A DNA stretch of 64,000 nucleotides from Gammaproteobacteria bacterium HGW-Gammaproteobacteria-13 (GCA_002840155.1 PGZH01000011.1:1-64000); one strand, 5' to 3'; shown: positions 33,204-42,252, numbered from the stretch's first letter. Translations and numbers: made by a program. The notes: a model not told the origin generated them from the sequence alone.

Positions 33204-35339
33204 TCAATTTTCCTGCGCATTCTTTTTTACCACTGACAGAGTGCTTATAGGTGTCTCAGGTTTATTCGAAATACTATCCTCAACGCCTGTCGTATTACTG
33301 AGTAGGCTATTGGTTGCGGTCTGCAGGTAGGCCTGTAGTTGCTTACCCAAACGGTCATCCAGCTCTGTAGCAGGCGTCAGCGCACCTTGCGGATGCGGGC
33401 CCAAAGTGTATTGATAGCTGCGTGGAGGCATGTCCCTAGGCAATACCAGCATACGTTCGCCACTGATCATGGCTACTGTCTGGTCACTGCCCGAGGGTTT
33501 CACAATGGCAAAGCCACTGTCGCCATCTGGCAAGCTCAACAAGTCGCGCCCCCAGCACTGGTGGCGCACAGGCTCTCCAAGCCGGCCCATGATGGTTGGG
33601 ACGATATCAACCTGACTGCCGACGACATCCTGGGTCTTACCAAAGGCGTCTTGGACGCCCGGCGCGATCAACAGCATGGGTACATGGAATCGGTACAAAT
33701 CCATCTCGGTTAACTGCTCTTGCGCACCAAAGCCATGGTCACCCACGACCACGAATAGGGTGTCTTTGAAATAAGGCGCTTTACGAACCTTTTCAAAAAA
33801 TCGTCCAAGAGCCCAGTCAGAATAACGCATAGCTGTCAGGTGCTGGTCAAGCGAACCTTGTCCTGTGACGGGCTCAATAGGCAACACACCTGGCAGCGCG
33901 TATGGCGTATGGTTTGAAAGCGTTTGAAGGAGTGCATAGAAGGGTTTCTTTGGGTCTTGCTTGAGCAGTTCTTCTGCAGCGCGATCAAACATATCCTGGT
34001 CAGCCACTCCCCATGTCGGGTCTGATACCACGGGGTCAACAAAATCATTACGACCGATAAACCTTGTCATGCCCTGGTTACTGAAAAAGCCACGTTGGTT
34101 ATCCCAGGCAAAATCGCCGTTGTAGACATACAGATCGTCGAAGTCGCGAGTGCTAAGCAACTGAGCCAGACCGGAGAATTGGTGGCCTCCTTCCGGAGTC
34201 TGCATCAAGTACTCGAAACCGGGTAAGTTTGGGAAGCAGGCCATGCTGGCAAACATGCCTTGATGGGTATGGGTGCCATTAGCGAAGAAGCGGCGAAACA
34301 GCACACCTTCTTGAGCCAACTGATCGAAGTTCGGTGTGATGCCAGCTTCGCTGCCGAGCGCGCCAACAAAGTGCCCAGCAAAACTCTCCATCAGAATCAC
34401 TACGACATTGCGGACCGGCAGGCGCGTATTTTGTGGGGGCTGAAAATCGCGGCGGATCGCCGCTGTGTTCTGGTCTGCTAGGCGGTCGTGTTCGGTGAAT
34501 AAGAGATCGCGTGTCAGGGTCGTCGCTTGATCTGCGAGCATGCGGCTCTTCCAAATCTTGTCGGCGCGATCACCTGAGTAGTGGTTCTTGGCTGCGGCAT
34601 AAAGGCTCAAGGTGCCATTGAGGCCTAAGTGGTTGGCAAACATTGAGTCTGTGGTGAATGCATCCCCCCAGCGTAGTGGCGGCCCTTGCCGCAAAGTACC
34701 GCGCGCCACAACAACCGATATAGCCAGGCAAAGCAGCAGCGTCATACCATGACCGAGGTTATTCATTGTTCGGCGCGACTCGACGGTTGAGCGGCCCTGG
34801 CCACGAGTACGTTTATCCAGCCAACCCAGCAGTACGAAAAATAGAGCACTCAACGCCAGCCAGGCACCCAGTAGGCGCAGCACTGGAAAGCCATACCAGA
34901 GCATGCTCAGCACAGTTGCCGGGTCTTCCTGCAAATATTGAAAGACCAATGCGTTGAGACGCTGATGAAACTCTCGATAGAAATTCAGTTCAATCATGCC
35001 GAGCAGGATAGCTACCGCTGCGCAAGTTCCTAGCCAAATGCGTTGCCATGTCCGGCGGACCATTGCCGGGCGATATGCAAATGCCAGGGTCAGTGGTGCA
35101 CAGATATAGACCACTAAGCGCAAGTCAAAACGCAGGCCATTAAAAAACGCTTCCGCCAGGCTGGTCCAAGCGGTAGATCCAATCAGCTCTCGGTTGAAAA
35201 GTAATAGGGCCACGCGTAACAGGGTCAGCAAAGTTACTAATAGTGCTGCACTGCCAAAAAGGAAGGCCAGGTGTTCGCTTAGGCCAAGTTTTTCTTTCGC
35301 ATTGGAGGCTTCAGCGGACGCTGGCATGCGGGGAGGCAT
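33204..35339 (-). CDS. LTA-synthase-like membrane sulfatase (711 aa)
   Basis: This protein has five N-terminal membrane helices (about residues 25-230) and a periplasmic alkaline-phosphatase/sulfatase domain. The domain starts VVVILMESFAGHFVG (metal-binding Glu), has the candidate nucleophile Thr in NGTHTHQGM and the metal-binding VVGDHGFGAQ. The layout matches LtaS, MdoB and related enzymes, which move glycerol-phosphate or phosphoethanolamine from phospholipids to a periplasmic acceptor and release diacylglycerol. It follows dgkA by 34 bases and is the last gene of the methyltransferase-inaA-dgkA operon. Acceptor is unknown; lipid A, periplasmic glucan or another sugar are possible. Confidence 0.85.
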   Translation of the reverse strand: MPPRMPASAEASNAKEKLGLSEHLAFLFGSAALLVTLLTLLRVALLLFNRELIGSTAWTSLAEAFFNGLRFDLRLVVYICAPLTLAFAYRPAMVRRTWQRIWLGTCAAVAILLGMIELNFYREFHQRLNALVFQYLQEDPATVLSMLWYGFPVLRLLGAWLALSALFFVLLGWLDKRTRGQGRSTVESRRTMNNLGHGMTLLLCLAISVVVARGTLRQGPPLRWGDAFTTDSMFANHLGLNGTLSLYAAAKNHYSGDRADKIWKSRMLADQATTLTRDLLFTEHDRLADQNTAAIRRDFQPPQNTRLPVRNVVVILMESFAGHFVGALGSEAGITPNFDQLAQEGVLFRRFFANGTHTHQGMFASMACFPNLPGFEYLMQTPEGGHQFSGLAQLLSTRDFDDLYVYNGDFAWDNQRGFFSNQGMTRFIGRNDFVDPVVSDPTWGVADQDMFDRAAEELLKQDPKKPFYALLQTLSNHTPYALPGVLPIEPVTGQGSLDQHLTAMRYSDWALGRFFEKVRKAPYFKDTLFVVVGDHGFGAQEQLTEMDLYRFHVPMLLIAPGVQDAFGKTQDVVGSQVDIVPTIMGRLGEPVRHQCWGRDLLSLPDGDSGFAIVKPSGSDQTVAMISGERMLVLPRDMPPRSYQYTLGPHPQGALTPATELDDRLGKQLQAYLQTATNSLLSNTTGVEDSISNKPETPISTLSVVKKNAQEN

Positions 35340-35373
35340 AATGGGTAGCCTTCTATAATTTAAGAATTGGAAG

Positions 35374-35769
35374 CTATAACAGGATTAAACCCCAAGTAAG
35401 GGCGATCAGTATCAGTGCAATGAGTTGCGCCGCACTTCCCATATCCTTGGCTTGTTTAGACAGTGGGTGGATGCTCAGGGAAATACGGTCAACAGTGCTC
35501 TCTATGGCTGAGTTGAGTAGCTCCACTACCAACGCCAGCATCGGCACGAGCATTAGCAGTACGCGCTCACTGTGGGTCACGTCCACCACACAGGCCAGCG
35601 GCAGAAGCACTGCATTTAATAACAGCAGTTGCCTGAAAGCCGCTTCGCCTTGAAACGCTGCCCGCAAACCTGCCAGCGAGTATCTAGTGGCATAAATAAT
35701 GCGGATAAAGCCGCTGCGACCTTTCAACGAGAGGGCATCCAATTCGTCGCTCTGTGGCATGTTGCTCAT
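35374..35769 (-). CDS. dgkA: Diacylglycerol kinase
   Basis: This 131-residue protein has the three-helix DgkA fold and the signature VELLNSAIESTVDRIS (active-site Glu and Asn). It phosphorylates diacylglycerol to phosphatidate in the inner membrane. It overlaps inaA by four bases (ATGA) and precedes the LTA-synthase-like gene, fitting recycling of the diacylglycerol made by the two sulfatase-type transferases nearby. An N-terminal extension of about 20 residues precedes the usual FIRIIYATRYSLAGLRAAF start. Confidence 0.93.
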   Translation of the reverse strand: MSNMPQSDELDALSLKGRSGFIRIIYATRYSLAGLRAAFQGEAAFRQLLLLNAVLLPLACVVDVTHSERVLLMLVPMLALVVELLNSAIESTVDRISLSIHPLSKQAKDMGSAAQLIALILIALTWGLILL

Positions 35770-36482
35770 GGCTGCAACACTCCAGCAGGGTTGTTCAGCG
35801 CTTGCTGATAGGCCTGGTGGAGAAACAACAGATCAGTTTCAGGCATGTTTCCACGGTGCCGCCCTAACTGGCCTAGGTCACGGCGAGCAGCGTCTTTGAT
35901 TCGTAGACGTCGGCGGCTTTTTTCAAGATCGAGCAAGGCTATTTCGACCGTCACCGTGCCGCCTTCGTTTACCTGGGATTTGACGAAGATATGCTTGGGA
36001 TAACAGCAACCATGCTGCCAGCCCGCCAGATGCAAGCGTGCTAGGGTTGTTGCGAGTTGTATCAGTGCAGCCTTCGTAAGCGCGGCACTATTCTCAACGG
36101 CGTACCACTGCTCTAGGCTGACAAAGCCTTGCAGGGCTTCGGTAACCAGCAGCGCCTGCCAGGCACCATGTTTCTGCCGTGCAGTGCAGTAAACGACGTT
36201 AGGTGTCTTGATGCCCAGGCGGGCAAAAGCGCGATAGGCCTGCAGTTCTCGCAGGATGGTCGGGCGGCCAAACGGATGCAAAAAAGTTCGGTAGGTATGT
36301 CCAATCTGACGCTTGCAGTACAAGGGTGGCCGCATTAAATCGCGCTGCTGCAACAACTGAACGCCGCTTTCGCCACCACGTCGCTTGTTGGCCGGTTCAA
36401 CCCAGATACCGGAGCTATTCCACCAGCGATCAAATTCTGTAGTGATGAGCTGCGGCGATGCTTTTTCGGTCATTACGCCCAT
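35766..36482 (-). CDS. inaA: InaA/lipopolysaccharide kinase-like protein
   Basis: This 238-residue protein belongs to the Kdo/WaaP-type small kinase family. Visible elements are YCKRQIGHTYRTF (the beta strands around the nucleotide Lys), RELQAYRAFARLGIKTPNVVY and LHLAGWQHGCCYPKHIFVKSQ, the HGxxYPKHxF catalytic loop, followed by IALLDLEKSRRR (the DLE metal loop). InaA of P. aeruginosa lies beside colRS and a methyltransferase, the same order as here. It is expected to phosphorylate an envelope sugar, but the substrate of InaA itself is not established. Confidence 0.82.
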   Translation of the reverse strand: MGVMTEKASPQLITTEFDRWWNSSGIWVEPANKRRGGESGVQLLQQRDLMRPPLYCKRQIGHTYRTFLHPFGRPTILRELQAYRAFARLGIKTPNVVYCTARQKHGAWQALLVTEALQGFVSLEQWYAVENSAALTKAALIQLATTLARLHLAGWQHGCCYPKHIFVKSQVNEGGTVTVEIALLDLEKSRRRLRIKDAARRDLGQLGRHRGNMPETDLLFLHQAYQQALNNPAGVLQP

Positions 36483-36485
36483 GGC

Positions 36486-37175
36486 TCAGGCCTCCTTGCG
36501 CAGCACATAAGTGCGCCACATGGCGTAGCCTGGAAGAAAATCTAGGTGATCGACGACGCGGAAGCCGGCTTGTTTAAATTCATCCTCGATAACTGACTTG
36601 GCTACGACAAATCGGTTTTGGTTTTGTGACGCCCGGCCTTCATCTGCTCGCCGCTGTTCCAGGCGGCGACGCTTCCATGCCTTGTAGTTGCCATCAACCC
36701 AGAGCGAAAGTATTACGCTATCGCGGCTAACGCGATGGAACTCACGCAGAATGGCCAGTCGGTGCTCAGATGATTCAATGTGATGCAGCAGACGTATGCA
36801 GAAGATGCAGTCCACCGCATTGACACCCAGGTCAATATCAAACGCCGAAGTCTGAAAGGTATTCACCCGCGAGACTACCTCTGGCGGTTGTGCGGCGCAT
36901 GCTGTAGCGAGCATATCGGCTGAGTTATCGGCGGCGAGGATCACCCGATTGGGTTGCTCGCAAAGCATGGGCCAGAAACGCCCAGCACCACAGGGCAAAT
37001 CCAGCACCAAATTGGGTTCATCTGCTAACTGTAGAGCCCTGCGCGCCACCTGAATATCGCGCCAGTGCGACAGCTGCCGAGCCAAGCCATCCTGATGTTT
37101 AATCAGGTACTGCTGAGCATGCTCTTGGTCATATTTACGGGAAAATTCGAGTTCGATGGGATTTGGTTTCGACAT
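36486..37175 (-). CDS. Class I SAM-dependent methyltransferase of the colRS locus
   Basis: This 229-residue protein starts MSKPNPIELEFSRKYDQEHA at 37175; the longer frame adds an unlikely Cys-containing leader. The SAM motif is LVLDLPCGAGRFWP, followed by ILAADNSADML and DCIFCIRLLHHI. A methyltransferase of this type sits between inaA and colS in P. aeruginosa as well. Substrate is unknown. A 16-base ColR-type site lies 71 bases upstream, at the end of colS. Confidence 0.83.
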   Translation of the reverse strand: MSKPNPIELEFSRKYDQEHAQQYLIKHQDGLARQLSHWRDIQVARRALQLADEPNLVLDLPCGAGRFWPMLCEQPNRVILAADNSADMLATACAAQPPEVVSRVNTFQTSAFDIDLGVNAVDCIFCIRLLHHIESSEHRLAILREFHRVSRDSVILSLWVDGNYKAWKRRRLEQRRADEGRASQNQNRFVVAKSVIEDEFKQAGFRVVDHLDFLPGYAMWRTYVLRKEA

Positions 37176-37245
37176 GGCGAGGCGTCCACAAGAAGGTACG
37201 CTCGCCACACTAGGGGGGTGGGCATCATGGCCCTGTCAAAAGGAT

Positions 37246-37261
37246 GTGAAAAAATCGTCAA
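37246..37261 (-). promoter_or_regulatory. ColR box upstream of the methyltransferase operon
   Basis: On the minus strand the sequence is TTGACGATTTTTTCAC, a full match to the P. putida ColR consensus (YYNASNNYTTTTTCAC, from memory). It differs in one base from the box at 39223-39238. It overlaps the last codons and stop of colS and lies 71 bases upstream of the methyltransferase ATG. Confidence 0.75.
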
Positions 37262-38529
37262 ACAACGCTTTTCAAGGTTACGCTGAAGCATGCTCCCCCA
37301 CCGGGTAGGTTCTGAACCGAGATCGTCCAACCCTGCTTGCTACAGATGCGTTTTACTAATGAAAGACCCAGCCCCAAACCATCCCCTCGCGCCTGTGTAC
37401 CACGTACAAAGGGCTGGAAAATCTGCTCGTGCTGCTCGAAAGGAATGCCGCTGCCACTATCCTCTACGCGGAACTCTCCAGATCCTATTACTAGGCGTAC
37501 AAACCCCCTCTCGGTGTAATGCAGTGCGTTTCGCAGTAGGTTGGCCATCACCGCGTTGAGAAAAGTAGGATTGTAGCGACCATCATCCGTACCCTCTTCA
37601 ATGCACTGGAAATCCAGTTTTTTTTCTCTGAGCATTGGGCCCCAACGCTCGGCTTGCTCGGTGGCCACCTTGGCTAAACTGCTACTCGCGACAAAGGCTG
37701 TCTCATTAGCTTTATCTCTGGCTAGTTGCAGGAAGGTCTGGACCAGCTCGCGCATCTCCTTGCAAGCCCGGTCTATACGTTCAATCTGCACACGCTCGCG
37801 CTGCTCAAGCTTCACCTCTGCAAGCAACTCACAGGAAGTGGCAATGATCATGAGTGGGGTGCGCAATTCATGGCTGACATCACTGGTGAATAGCCGTTCA
37901 CGCTCCAGTGACTGACGCACTTGGCCCAACGTGCTGTCAAAGGCAGCTGCCAGTTGACCAATTTCGTCATCAGGGTAATCGGGAGCAAGTGGCGGAGCCA
38001 AAGAGTGCAATTGGTCGCGATGACGCACCTGCTGAGCCAAGCGACTGATGGGCGCCATCACCTTACGCGCCATGACTAGCCCGAGCCCCCATGCGGTTGC
38101 GATGGTCAGTAGAAAGCCTGCTAGTACAACATCGAATAGAACTTGCTCACGGGCCTCGAACTCGTGTTGTTCTTGCACCAATAGATAGGTCTGATTGTTG
38201 ATTTCCTGGACATAGACATAGAACGCCTCATTGCCATCGACGACCTCATTGAAGCCTTCTTCCAGATTTGCATACTGCTCGGGAATGGCATATTCGGAAT
38301 GGCTAGAGGCGAAAAATCGGGTACTAGAGTCCAAACGTGGTGGCCGACCTCGATTGATATCCTGGTGCAGCACGGTATTCAGTTCCCGCTGTAACTCCTC
38401 GGAAACCAGATGTTCTTCGACAAAGTGCACCACCGCTACGATGCCTATGGAAAAGATGCCGCTTACCATTACGGTCATCAATACAAAGGCAAGCAGGATG
38501 CGCCGTGCAAAAGGTTGTTTAGATACCAT
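37258..38529 (-). CDS. colS: Sensor histidine kinase ColS
   Basis: This 423-residue kinase starts at the ATG at 38529, which overlaps the end of colR by 11 bases. It has two membrane helices (about residues 10-34 and 135-158) around a periplasmic sensor of about 100 residues, a HAMP region, the His-box DVSHELRTPLM and ATP motifs DSGSGIPFEQHEQIFQPF and GDGLGLGLSL. The periplasmic part has HFVE (residues 35-38) and EARE (125-128), matching the HxxE and ExxE metal-sensing residues described for P. putida ColS. It should sense excess iron, zinc or similar metals, or polymyxin-type damage. Confidence 0.85.
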   Translation of the reverse strand: MVSKQPFARRILLAFVLMTVMVSGIFSIGIVAVVHFVEEHLVSEELQRELNTVLHQDINRGRPPRLDSSTRFFASSHSEYAIPEQYANLEEGFNEVVDGNEAFYVYVQEINNQTYLLVQEQHEFEAREQVLFDVVLAGFLLTIATAWGLGLVMARKVMAPISRLAQQVRHRDQLHSLAPPLAPDYPDDEIGQLAAAFDSTLGQVRQSLERERLFTSDVSHELRTPLMIIATSCELLAEVKLEQRERVQIERIDRACKEMRELVQTFLQLARDKANETAFVASSSLAKVATEQAERWGPMLREKKLDFQCIEEGTDDGRYNPTFLNAVMANLLRNALHYTERGFVRLVIGSGEFRVEDSGSGIPFEQHEQIFQPFVRGTQARGDGLGLGLSLVKRICSKQGWTISVQNLPGGGACFSVTLKSVV

Positions 38530-39202
38530 CAGTTTTCTCCGCAAGGCGGTAACCAACACCATGCTGAGTATGCAGCAGCTCTGTATTGAAGGGTTTATCG
38601 AGAACCTGACGGAGTTGGTGGATATGGCTTCTCAAGCTATCGCTATCGGGGCAGTCATCTCCCCAGAGCGCTTCCTCCAGTACTTCGCGGCGTACCACGG
38701 CCGGGCTTTTCTGCATCAATACAGCTAATAACTTTAGACCAATGGGATTCAGCTTGAGCGGTCGGCCTGCTCGACTGACATGCAACGTATCTAAGTCATA
38801 GATCAGATCCGCTACTTTCAATTGGCGTTTTCGGCTGCCTTGGCTGCGGCGCAGGATCGCCTCGATACGCGCGACTAACTCGGATAGGGCAAAGGGTTTG
38901 ATCAGATAGTCGTCAGCTCCGACGTTGAGGCCGTGCAGCCGGTCGTCAAGCGCATCACGGGCAGTCAGCATAAGGATTGGTACCTCGCTCTGGCCATCCT
39001 CACGCAGGCGTTTGCACACCTGATAACCGTCGATGCCCGGCAGCATGATGTCAAGCACGATCAAATCGTAGTGCCCCGTGCTGGCTAGGTGTAAGCCGCT
39101 CAAGCCATCCTGCGCGCAGTCGACGCCGAAGCCCTTTAGCTGCAGGTAGTCCAGCACATTGGCCAGGATGTCGCGGTTGTCTTCGATGACCAGAATACGC
39201 AT
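38519..39202 (-). CDS. colR: Response regulator ColR
   Basis: This 227-residue OmpR/PhoB-family regulator starts MRILVIEDNRDILANVLDYL at the ATG at 39202; the upstream extension is not receiver-like. The phosphoacceptor Asp is in YDLIVLDIMLPGIDG (Asp51), with later KPFALSEL (conserved Lys). The C-terminal winged helix begins near LIYDLDTLHVSRAG. It overlaps colS and is divergent from the LTA-synthase-like gene at 39308. Assignment as ColR rests on the neighbouring inaA and methyltransferase genes, the ColS metal-motif kinase and the two ColR boxes; PmrA is the main alternative. Confidence 0.84.
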   Translation of the reverse strand: MRILVIEDNRDILANVLDYLQLKGFGVDCAQDGLSGLHLASTGHYDLIVLDIMLPGIDGYQVCKRLREDGQSEVPILMLTARDALDDRLHGLNVGADDYLIKPFALSELVARIEAILRRSQGSRKRQLKVADLIYDLDTLHVSRAGRPLKLNPIGLKLLAVLMQKSPAVVRREVLEEALWGDDCPDSDSLRSHIHQLRQVLDKPFNTELLHTQHGVGYRLAEKTDGI

Positions 39203-39222
39203 CGGCTGATTACTCTTTGATT

Positions 39223-39238
39223 TTGACGCTTTTTTCAC
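39223..39238 (+). promoter_or_regulatory. ColR box upstream of the second LTA-synthase-like gene
   Basis: TTGACGCTTTTTTCAC matches the ColR consensus at every fixed position and 15 of 16 bases of the box at 37246-37261. It lies in the colR/sulfatase divergent region, 69 bases upstream of the ATG at 39308, nearly the same spacing as the other box. Confidence 0.75.
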
Positions 39239-39307
39239 GTCGCTTTGACAGGCTACTAACAGAGGCAAATGCAGACTGCGGCCCGTTCATCCAAAAAGGA
39301 TCATACG

Positions 39308-41266
39308 ATGCCCCAGCTTCATTATGCGCAAATTCGCTACTTATCCATCGTCGTGCTGGCGTGGCTAACGGTATTCACTCTGACTCGGAGCCTGTTGCTG
39401 GTTAGCCACCTGGCAGATGCGAATATCAGCATTTCGAACCTTATGGGCTTGTATGCCATAGGGATGATCTACGACTTGAGCTTCCTGCTTTACGCGACCT
39501 TGCCAATGGCGCTTTACCTGCTGCTTTGCCCGCGCGCGATTTGGCAGCAGCGCTGGCACAAAAAGTTTATGGCCAGCGCCATGGCCCTCAGTCTATTCGT
39601 CATGCTGTTCACTGCTGTTGCGGAATGGCTGTTTTGGGACGAATTCGGCGTACGCTTCAATTTCATCGCCGTCGACTACCTGGTGTACTCCGAGGAGGTG
39701 ATCAACAACATTCTTGAGTCCTACCCGATTTACCCCTTACTGGCATTGCTCGCCATCTTGGCCATTGGTCTGACATTCATCCTTCGCCGCCCCCTAGCAG
39801 CTGCCTTGGATGCCCCACGCATGGCACCTAAGCAAGCTTTATATAGTCTGGGTGTTTTGCTCTTGCTGGCCGGGCTTAGTAGCGCTTTTGTTGGGCAGAA
39901 CTCCCCCCGTGGAATAGGTGGTAATGCCTATCAGCGCGAGCTGGCGAGCAATGGGCCTTTCCAGTTCTTTGCTGCGTTTCGGAATAACGAACTGGACTAC
40001 CAGCAGTTTTACTCGACCCTGCCGGAGTCCGAAGTCGCCGGGTTGTTGCGAAGCGAGGTGAGCGAGCCCAATGCCCGTTTCATAGGCAGTGATCCGCTAG
40101 ACATTCGCCGTGAAATCGATAATCCAGGGCAACCAAAACGCCTGAACGTAGTACTGGTGACCATCGAGAGTTTGAGTGCCAAATACTTGGGCAGTTTCGG
40201 TGACAACCGCGGATTGACCCCGAATCTGGACGCGCTACGCAAGCAGAGTCTGGCATTCAGTAACTTTTACGCCACGGGTACCCGAACTGACCGTGGCCTA
40301 GAAGCCATCACCCTGTCTATTCCACCAACGCCGGGGCGTTCGATCGTCAAGCGTATTGGTCGTGAAGCTGGTTATGCAAGTCTAGGTCAGCAGTTCGCCG
40401 CCCAAGGGTATGACAGTGCATTTCTCTACGGCGGGCGTGGTTACTTCGACAACATGAATGCTTTTTTTGGCGGCAACGGCTATCGCATCGTTGACCAAAG
40501 CAGCGTGGCCGAGGCGGATATTGCTTTCAAAAACGCCTGGGGCATGTCGGATGAAGACCTCTATAAACAAGCCCTCAAAATTGCAGATGCCGACCATGCA
40601 GCCGGCAAACCTTTCTTCCTGCAATTGATGACCACCTCAAATCATCGACCCTATACCTACCCTGAAGGTCGCATCGACATACCTTCCGGTGACGGTCGCG
40701 AAGGAGCGGTGAAGTATACCGACTACGCCATTGGCCAACTCCTTGCCCAAGTGCGGGAAAAACCCTGGTTCAAGGACACGCTGTTCGTCTTCGTCGCCGA
40801 TCACACTGCAGGCAGCGCCGGTAAGGAAGATCTGCCGGTGGCCAACTACCACATCCCGCTGTTTATTTACGCTCCGGAACATATCGAACCTAGAGAGTTC
40901 ACCGATGTTGTCAGTCAGATCGACCTGGCTCCAACTTTACTGGGCATGCTCAATATCGACTATGTCTCAACGTTTTTCGGGCGCAACGTGCTGCGAGAGG
41001 ATCGCACTGCTGGGCGCGCTCTGGTTGGTAACTACCAGCACCTAGGACTGTTCGATGGCAATAATCTGGCCATTCTCAGTCCAAGGCGTGGCATGCGCAA
41101 ACATGAAGACGCATTGGGGTTGAGCCATGAGTCGATCATTGGCACCGATGACGGGCTGCTGCGTCGCGATATCGCCTACTACCAGGGTGCTAGCTATGCC
41201 TTTCAGAAGGGACTTATAGCTTGGCGGTCAGGGTTACTGCCAGATGAAAAGTTGGGCCTGCGTTAA
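39308..41266 (+). CDS. LTA-synthase-like membrane sulfatase (652 aa)
   Basis: This protein starts MPQLHYAQIRYLSIVVLAWL after AAAGGA. It has five N-terminal helices and a periplasmic sulfatase-fold domain: VVLVTIESLSAKYLGSFGD (metal Glu), GTRTDRGLEA (candidate nucleophile Thr) and FVADHTAGSAGKED (metal Asp-His). It is only distantly similar to the 711-residue protein at 33204-35339. Like LtaS/MdoB relatives it should move a phospholipid head group onto a periplasmic target. It is divergent from colR and controlled by a ColR box, and the PAP2 gene follows 55 bases later. A phosphoethanolamine transferase-type role on lipid A is possible but the EptA motifs are not evident. Confidence 0.84.
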   Translation: MPQLHYAQIRYLSIVVLAWLTVFTLTRSLLLVSHLADANISISNLMGLYAIGMIYDLSFLLYATLPMALYLLLCPRAIWQQRWHKKFMASAMALSLFVMLFTAVAEWLFWDEFGVRFNFIAVDYLVYSEEVINNILESYPIYPLLALLAILAIGLTFILRRPLAAALDAPRMAPKQALYSLGVLLLLAGLSSAFVGQNSPRGIGGNAYQRELASNGPFQFFAAFRNNELDYQQFYSTLPESEVAGLLRSEVSEPNARFIGSDPLDIRREIDNPGQPKRLNVVLVTIESLSAKYLGSFGDNRGLTPNLDALRKQSLAFSNFYATGTRTDRGLEAITLSIPPTPGRSIVKRIGREAGYASLGQQFAAQGYDSAFLYGGRGYFDNMNAFFGGNGYRIVDQSSVAEADIAFKNAWGMSDEDLYKQALKIADADHAAGKPFFLQLMTTSNHRPYTYPEGRIDIPSGDGREGAVKYTDYAIGQLLAQVREKPWFKDTLFVFVADHTAGSAGKEDLPVANYHIPLFIYAPEHIEPREFTDVVSQIDLAPTLLGMLNIDYVSTFFGRNVLREDRTAGRALVGNYQHLGLFDGNNLAILSPRRGMRKHEDALGLSHESIIGTDDGLLRRDIAYYQGASYAFQKGLIAWRSGLLPDEKLGLR

Positions 41267-41321
41267 CCTACTCATGCATTACAGGCACCGCCTGGCGGTG
41301 CTTTGATTTGGAGCTACTGAA

Positions 41322-42071
41322 ATGACGGCCGACCGCTCAGAAAGCGCTTCTCGGTACTTTGATTTCCGTCTTGCGATAGGTATTCCATTAGGGCTTATGG
41401 CCTTACTGTTGTTGCTTGACCCTAGTGGAGTTGATTTCGCTTTGGCAGAACTGTTTTACGAGCCGGGCCAGGGCTTTATCGGTCGTCACAGCTTCTGGCT
41501 GGAAGACATACTCCATGATCGGGCGAAGCAAGCTGTTATCTTCTTGGGCGTAATGGCCATTTTCGGTTTCGTACTAAGTCTGATGCCAACCGGGTTAAGT
41601 CCCCTTCGCCGTCAACTAGGTTACCTGGTACTGGCATTGGCTTTATCAACCAGTATTGTCACTCCGCTGAAAACACTGACTGGCGTGCACTGTCCATGGA
41701 GTTTGAGCGAGTTCGGGGGAGCAGAAACTTTTACACCTTTGCTTAGTGAGCGCGCGCCAACCGAAAAGCCAGGGCGCTGTTGGCCAGGGGGGCATGCCTC
41801 GGCAGGGTTCTCTCTGTTGGCTCTGTTTTTCGCGCTGCGCGACAGGCGTCCTCGCACCGCTCGCATTGCTTTAGTTGTTGCGTTGGGACTGGGAGCCGTG
41901 TTTTCGCTAGGACGTATGATGCAGGGCGCGCATTTCCTCTCGCATAACCTGTGGACCTTGTTGTTCGACTGGCTGATCGGAGTGCTGTGCTACCGGTGGA
42001 TTCTCTATAAAGCGCCACAACCAATGCAACTGTCTCAGCTTGCGCCTGATTTAGCGGGAGGACAGAACTGA
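41322..42071 (+). CDS. PAP2-family membrane phosphatase
   Basis: This 249-residue protein has six helices and the three PAP2 motifs in order: LKTLTGVHCPW (Lys of motif C1), GRCWPGGHASAGFSLLA (GGH version of PSGH, C2) and SLGRMMQGAHFLSHNLWTLLFD (C3, Arg, His and Asp). Relatives include LpxT and PagP-linked lipid A phosphatases as well as undecaprenyl-pyrophosphate phosphatases. C1 has Pro-Trp where Arg-Pro is common. It follows the LTA-synthase-like gene and probably belongs to its transcript, suggesting removal of a phosphate linked to that modification. Confidence 0.85.
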   Translation: MTADRSESASRYFDFRLAIGIPLGLMALLLLLDPSGVDFALAELFYEPGQGFIGRHSFWLEDILHDRAKQAVIFLGVMAIFGFVLSLMPTGLSPLRRQLGYLVLALALSTSIVTPLKTLTGVHCPWSLSEFGGAETFTPLLSERAPTEKPGRCWPGGHASAGFSLLALFFALRDRRPRTARIALVVALGLGAVFSLGRMMQGAHFLSHNLWTLLFDWLIGVLCYRWILYKAPQPMQLSQLAPDLAGGQN

Positions 42072-42178
42072 TGCAAGTGAATCGCCCCTACTTTCGTAGA
42101 TACATGTAAGCCTCAATAGAGGTCTTCAAACGCTGCGGCACTGTTCCTTTTCGGCTGCGCCCGCCTGCTACGGACAGG

Positions 42179-42191
42179 CCGCTATTGGCCG
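42179..42191. repeat. Degenerate arm of the CCGCTTTTGGCCG repeat (copy 4)
   Basis: CCGCTATTGGCCG differs in one base from the arm at 3067-3079. No partner arm is seen. It lies just outside the recombinase pair, in a gene-free gap (42072-42383). Confidence 0.45.
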
Positions 42192-42252
42192 ATTCAGGTC
42201 TCTTGCGACCGGGGAATTCTGGCCAGCTGCTGCTTGATCGACATGACGATTT

